The notes under the pieces were generated by a model. That model was given only the letters and a program-made list of their open reading frames with translations. It was not told the origin of the DNA and made no database searches. A DNA stretch of 7,142 nt from Rhizobium sp. LCM 4573 (GTDB lineage: Bacteria; Pseudomonadota; Alphaproteobacteria; Rhizobiales; Rhizobiaceae), in the NCBI RefSeq assembly GCF_001854865.1, contig NZ_MDDW01000001.1:386296-393437 (forward strand), given 5' to 3'. Below are positions 5,036 to 7,142 of the stretch, piece by piece (within the stretch, counting starts at the first letter, position 1; every line of letters starts with the position of its first letter). A program made the position numbers and the translations under genes.

Positions 5036-6070
5036 TCACTGGCTGTTGCCGAAATATTTTCGCCGCAGGTTTTCCAGCGCGCCCGCCTCCTGCAATGCGA
5101 GGATCTGCAGGGTGATCTCGTGGCTGAGCGCGTCACCATGCCTGAAGCCGAAGCCGTATTTGTCCGGGTGAAAGATCGGTCCAACGACGGAGAGGGCGGA
5201 GGCACGGCCGGAGACCAGGCCCGCCACGGCCCCGTCGATATCGGAATATGCGTCGGTGGCAAGCCGCAGCTCGTTCGAATAGCCTTCCGCCACGCTGCCG
5301 CCGAGCACGCCGACGGTCTTTCCCGGCAGGTCGGCAAGGGAATTGACCTGATGCGTCAGCGTCAGCGCCGTCATGACACTGGTTACGGACGAGGTGAGAT
5401 AGGCGATGACGGCCACGCCGCAAACCATCCAAATCCCGCCGGAAATCCTTCCCACCCAGCCGAGCGCGTTGGGCCGCGTGACCTTGCCGGACGTCGCGAC
5501 CGACATGACCTCGTAGAAGCTCTCGGCGAGGCCCTCATGCCAGGTTTGCGGAAAAGACTTGTCGATGCGGCGGTAAAACAGGGCGAGAACGAGCGTGGCG
5601 ATCAGGACGATGAAGGCGAGCCAGGCCATGGCGCGGAGGTGACCGGCACGCTCCAGTCCGCCGATGACCTGCCAGAATCCCGCATCCTCGCTATCCGCCA
5701 CCATGATGCGCAGACCGGCGTCGTACCAGGGCTGGGAAAACGTGATGCGCTCGACCCGGTCCTTGGTGATCGTCAGATTGGAAACGGCTACATCCGCCTC
5801 GCCGCGCTCCGTCGCCGCGATGAGGGCTTCGAAACTCGGATAGTCGCGATAGCTGTAGACGAGGTTCAGCGGCCTTGCCGTCGCCTCCCACAGCTCGATC
5901 GCCATCCCGGAATAGTGCTCGCCATCCTTCATCACGAAAGGAGGGCTTACATAAACCCCGACCGTCAGGGGCCTCGGCGGAGCCGGCTGGTCCTGAGCCT
6001 GCGCGGGACGAAGATAGGAGGACGCGGCAATGAATAGGAGAATCAAAATCGATATGCGGCAATATCTCAT
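5036..6070 (-). CDS. Prokaryotic ionotropic glutamate receptor-like protein (ligand-binding domain split by a pore module)
   Basis: The protein has 344 residues from ATG 6070, chosen over a TTG at 6139 because a signal peptide follows (residues 1-26, ending AQA) and GGGGA lies 7 bases upstream. Domain order: lobe S1 at 34-125 (LTVGVYVSPPFVMKDG; SNLTITKDRVERITFSQPW, with Arg105 aligning with the iGluR ligand-carboxylate arginine); TM1 at 147-166 (AMAWLAFIVLIATLVLALF); re-entrant pore loop at 178-200 (HEGLAESFYEVMSVATSGK); TM3 at 207-230 (RISGGIWMVCGVAVIAYLT, then SSVTSVMTA, the counterpart of the eukaryotic SYTANLAAF gate); lobe S2 at 243-342 (GKTVGVLGGSVAEGYSNE; VVGPIFHPDKYGFGF). This is the GluR0 architecture, not that of a soluble ABC-transporter binding protein. 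The filter lacks TVGYGD, and S2 seems to miss the segment with the ligand-binding Asp. The ligand and ion are unknown. No permease or ATPase genes lie nearby. Confidence 0.87.
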   Translation of the reverse strand: MRYCRISILILLFIAASSYLRPAQAQDQPAPPRPLTVGVYVSPPFVMKDGEHYSGMAIELWEATARPLNLVYSYRDYPSFEALIAATERGEADVAVSNLTITKDRVERITFSQPWYDAGLRIMVADSEDAGFWQVIGGLERAGHLRAMAWLAFIVLIATLVLALFYRRIDKSFPQTWHEGLAESFYEVMSVATSGKVTRPNALGWVGRISGGIWMVCGVAVIAYLTSSVTSVMTALTLTHQVNSLADLPGKTVGVLGGSVAEGYSNELRLATDAYSDIDGAVAGLVSGRASALSVVGPIFHPDKYGFGFRHGDALSHEITLQILALQEAGALENLRRKYFGNSQ

Positions 6071-6143
6071 CGGTTCGTCCCCAATCTTCCTTCCTCCAGT
6101 TCGGCGTTCCTTGCAAAGCGTGATCGGCGGCGGCTCCAATTCG

Positions 6144-6170
6144 ATTTAAGACAGCGACGGATATTGTCGA
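6144..6170 (-). promoter_or_regulatory. Candidate sigma-70-type promoter of the receptor-channel gene
   Basis: On the minus strand TCGACA (6170-6165, five of six matches to the -35 box) is followed after 15 bp by TTAAAT (6149-6144, four of six). The spacing is shorter than ideal. Transcription would run toward the start codon at 6070. Confidence 0.25.
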
Positions 6171-6220
6171 TACGCGCTGGCGGCGAACGGCCGTCCGGTG
6201 GTGACGAGCGGCCTCTTCAG

Positions 6221-6245
6221 GGAACGACCTTTCCCAAGGCGCGTT
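6221..6245 (+). promoter_or_regulatory. EcfG-type general stress response promoter
   Basis: GGAAC (6221-6225), a 16-bp spacer and CGTT (6242-6245) match the alphaproteobacterial EcfG/RpoE2 consensus (GGAAC-N16-17-CGTT) exactly. Initiation would fall near 6252, giving a leader of about 20 bases that includes the GGAGG at 6262-6266 of the 57-residue gene. The match is seen; recognition by an EcfG sigma factor is inferred from the published consensus. Confidence 0.7.
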
Positions 6246-6271
6246 GGTTTCGAAAACCATCGGAGGATGCC

Positions 6272-6445
6272 ATGAACGAGGACAAGAAGGCGCGCGAAGC
6301 CGTCGAAAGCGGCAAACCGCTGAAACCGGCCAAGGAGCCGGCAGGCCCGCATGCCAAGGAACATCTGATCGACCGCGACAAGACGCCCGGTTCCGGTTCT
6401 CTGCCTGAGCCCGGCGGCAAGGAGGCCGATGTCGGGCCGGACTGA
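6272..6445 (+). CDS. Small disordered, hydrophilin-like protein, probably stress-induced
   Basis: The protein has 57 residues from ATG 6272, with GGAGG 5 bases upstream. The frame is open further upstream to 6164, but the ribosome binding site and the EcfG-type promoter at 6221-6245 both point to 6272. The composition is extreme: no Phe, Tyr, Trp or Cys, about 12% glycine, abundant Lys/Glu/Asp/Pro (AREAVESGKPLKPAKEPAG, HLIDRDKTPGSGSLPEPGG), no signal peptide and no membrane segment. It is therefore predicted to be intrinsically disordered and cytoplasmic. High glycine and high hydrophilicity are the defining traits of hydrophilins, proteins linked to desiccation and osmotic tolerance. That assignment is by composition, not homology. 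The promoter suggests expression in stationary phase or under stress. Confidence 0.72.
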   Translation: MNEDKKAREAVESGKPLKPAKEPAGPHAKEHLIDRDKTPGSGSLPEPGGKEADVGPD

Positions 6446-6555
6446 TCCGGAGCTATCGGAAGCCTTCCTTCGCTGCGACGCCATGGCGCTTGCCCGGTTA
6501 GCGCCGCCGGACTACACCCGCAGGGACGATCCAAAAAGGCGGGCCGGAAGCTCTC
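6446..6555 (+). other. Gap between the 57-residue gene and the truncated haemoglobin gene
   Basis: A 110-base gap with a short ggaag/cttcc symmetry near 6459-6469 but no convincing promoter or terminator. A reading frame from 6429 runs through it, but it overlaps the haemoglobin gene out of frame and has no recognisable content. The haemoglobin gene may be read from the stress promoter at 6221. Confidence 0.3.
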
Positions 6556-6945
6556 ATGGCAGGCGAAACAATCACACTCTACGAAGCGATCGGCGGCGAT
6601 CAGACCATCCGCGCTCTGGTGAAGCGTTTCTATGAACTCATGGATACGCTGCCCGAGGCCGCCCGCTGCCGCGCCATCCATCCGCCGAGCCTCGAAGGAA
6701 GCGAGGCAAAGCTCTACGATTACCTCACCGGCTATCTCGGCGGCCCGCCGGTCTATGTCGAGAAATACGGCCATCCCCGCTTGCGATCGCGCCACTTCAT
6801 GGCCGAGATCGGCCCCGCCGAGCGCGACGAATGGATGCTCTGCTTCCGCCGCGCCATGGAAGAGACGATCGAAAATCCAAAGCTGCGCGACATCATCTGG
6901 CCGCCGATCGAGCGCCTCGCCTTCCACATGCAGAACCGGGAATAG
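6556..6945 (+). CDS. Group II truncated haemoglobin (TrHb2/GlbO-like)
   Basis: The protein has 129 residues from ATG 6556 (GGAAG 5 bases upstream), the normal size. It is a 2-over-2 globin that binds haem, with Tyr26 in RFYELMD (B10), the proximal His80 in GHPRLRSRHFMAEI (F8) and Trp93 in DEWMLCF (G8), the tryptophan that marks group II. The GGPPVYVEKYGHPRLRSRH block (62-80) is the family signature. His42 in RAIHPPS is near the CD1 position, where group II members usually carry Tyr, Phe or His. Group II proteins bind oxygen tightly and are linked to peroxide, NO or redox chemistry; the physiological role differs between species. A DUF423 gene starts 4 bases after the stop codon, so the two probably form an operon, possibly with read-through from the stress-type promoter upstream. 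Confidence 0.92.
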   Translation: MAGETITLYEAIGGDQTIRALVKRFYELMDTLPEAARCRAIHPPSLEGSEAKLYDYLTGYLGGPPVYVEKYGHPRLRSRHFMAEIGPAERDEWMLCFRRAMEETIENPKLRDIIWPPIERLAFHMQNRE

Positions 6946-6949
6946 GCCC

Positions 6950-7142
6950 ATGGAAAGACTCGGCAATCTCAGACCGTTGATTCTGTTTGTGAGCGGACTC
7001 ATGGGAACAGCGGGCGTGGCTCTGGCGGCGGCGGCAAGCCATGGCGGCGACACTCAGTTTCTCGGATCGGCCTCCACTATGTGCCTCGCCCATGCGCCGG
7101 TCCTGCTGGGGCTCTATCTCGCGCATGGCCATTTCCGGACAG
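6950..7142 (+). CDS. DUF423-like small membrane protein, N-terminal part (cut by right window edge)
   Basis: The frame is open from ATG 6950 to the window end (64 codons plus one base). It begins MERLGNLRPLILFVSGLMGT and continues GVALAAAASHGGDTQFLGSA, then CLAHAPVLLGLYLAHGH. This is two hydrophobic helices around an 'ASHG' turn, the second with a conserved-looking His-Ala-Pro. DUF423 proteins are four-helix inner-membrane proteins with G-x-x-GVALGAFGAHG near the N-terminus and a HALALL-type second helix, which fits. No function is established for the family. The start lies 4 bases after the haemoglobin stop codon with only a weak ribosome binding site (AATAGG), implying translational coupling. 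Confidence 0.65.
   Translation, partial: MERLGNLRPLILFVSGLMGTAGVALAAAASHGGDTQFLGSASTMCLAHAPVLLGLYLAHGHFRT

Noticed and set aside
5012..6037. 341-codon open frame on the plus strand opposite the receptor-channel gene
   Set aside because: It has no recognisable domain, no ribosome binding site, and is the mirror of a GC-rich gene whose product has clear domain and membrane structure on the other strand.
6429..6635. Small frame overlapping the end of the 57-residue gene and the start of the haemoglobin gene
   Set aside because: It overlaps both real genes out of frame, has no ribosome binding site suited to its ATG, and its translation is compositionally random.
6217..7053. 278-codon open frame on the minus strand opposite the hydrophilin and haemoglobin genes
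   Set aside because: It spans three well-supported plus-strand genes and its product looks like no known protein.

Overview
The window looks like the chromosome of an alphaproteobacterium, most likely of the Rhizobiaceae (Rhizobium, Sinorhizobium, Agrobacterium or Shinella type). The reasons are GC-rich coding with alphaproteobacterial codon use, a DUF1127 mini-protein, a ClpP paralogue, a winged-helix/TolB-like/TPR regulator, and a promoter that matches the EcfG general stress response consensus. No taxonomic marker gene is present, so the family-level call is inference. I see no rRNA, tRNA, CRISPR array, IS element or phage gene. Apart from the two genes cut by the window edges, every gene looks intact.

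Layout. (1) The left edge has a truncated DUF1127 gene on the minus strand, with a strong hairpin in its leader. It diverges from a 508-residue plus-strand regulator made of an OmpR/CadC-type winged helix, a TolB-like domain and TPRs. The 223-base gap between them is full of structure: phased direct repeats, a 40-base hairpin followed by a T-rich run, and a second inverted repeat ending 6 bases before the start codon. (2) The regulator converges, with a 6-base gap, on a minus-strand GFA/CENP-V zinc protein. That gene in turn diverges from a small secreted glycine-zipper protein. (3) Next is an autoregulated-looking ArsR-SRPBCC pair with an ATGA overlap and a perfect palindromic operator against the start codon. 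A hairpin over the SRPBCC stop codon separates it from a ClpP paralogue. (4) Two minus-strand genes follow: a 144-residue secreted protein of unknown function and a prokaryotic ionotropic-glutamate-receptor-like protein, in which a ligand-binding domain is split by a pore module. (5) Diverging to the right are a 57-residue disordered, hydrophilin-like protein behind a GGAAC-N16-CGTT promoter, a group II truncated haemoglobin, and the start of a DUF423 membrane protein cut by the window edge.

How the genes work together. The window is a run of small independent transcription units with a sensing and stress theme: an ArsR one-component switch, a stress sigma-factor promoter, envelope and periplasmic proteins, a protease subunit, a haem protein and a putative ligand-gated channel. 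No single large system is evident. The most distinctive items are the receptor-channel protein, with its non-potassium filter and an apparently shortened second ligand-binding lobe, the stress-promoter/hydrophilin unit, and the structured regulatory region in front of the winged-helix regulator.
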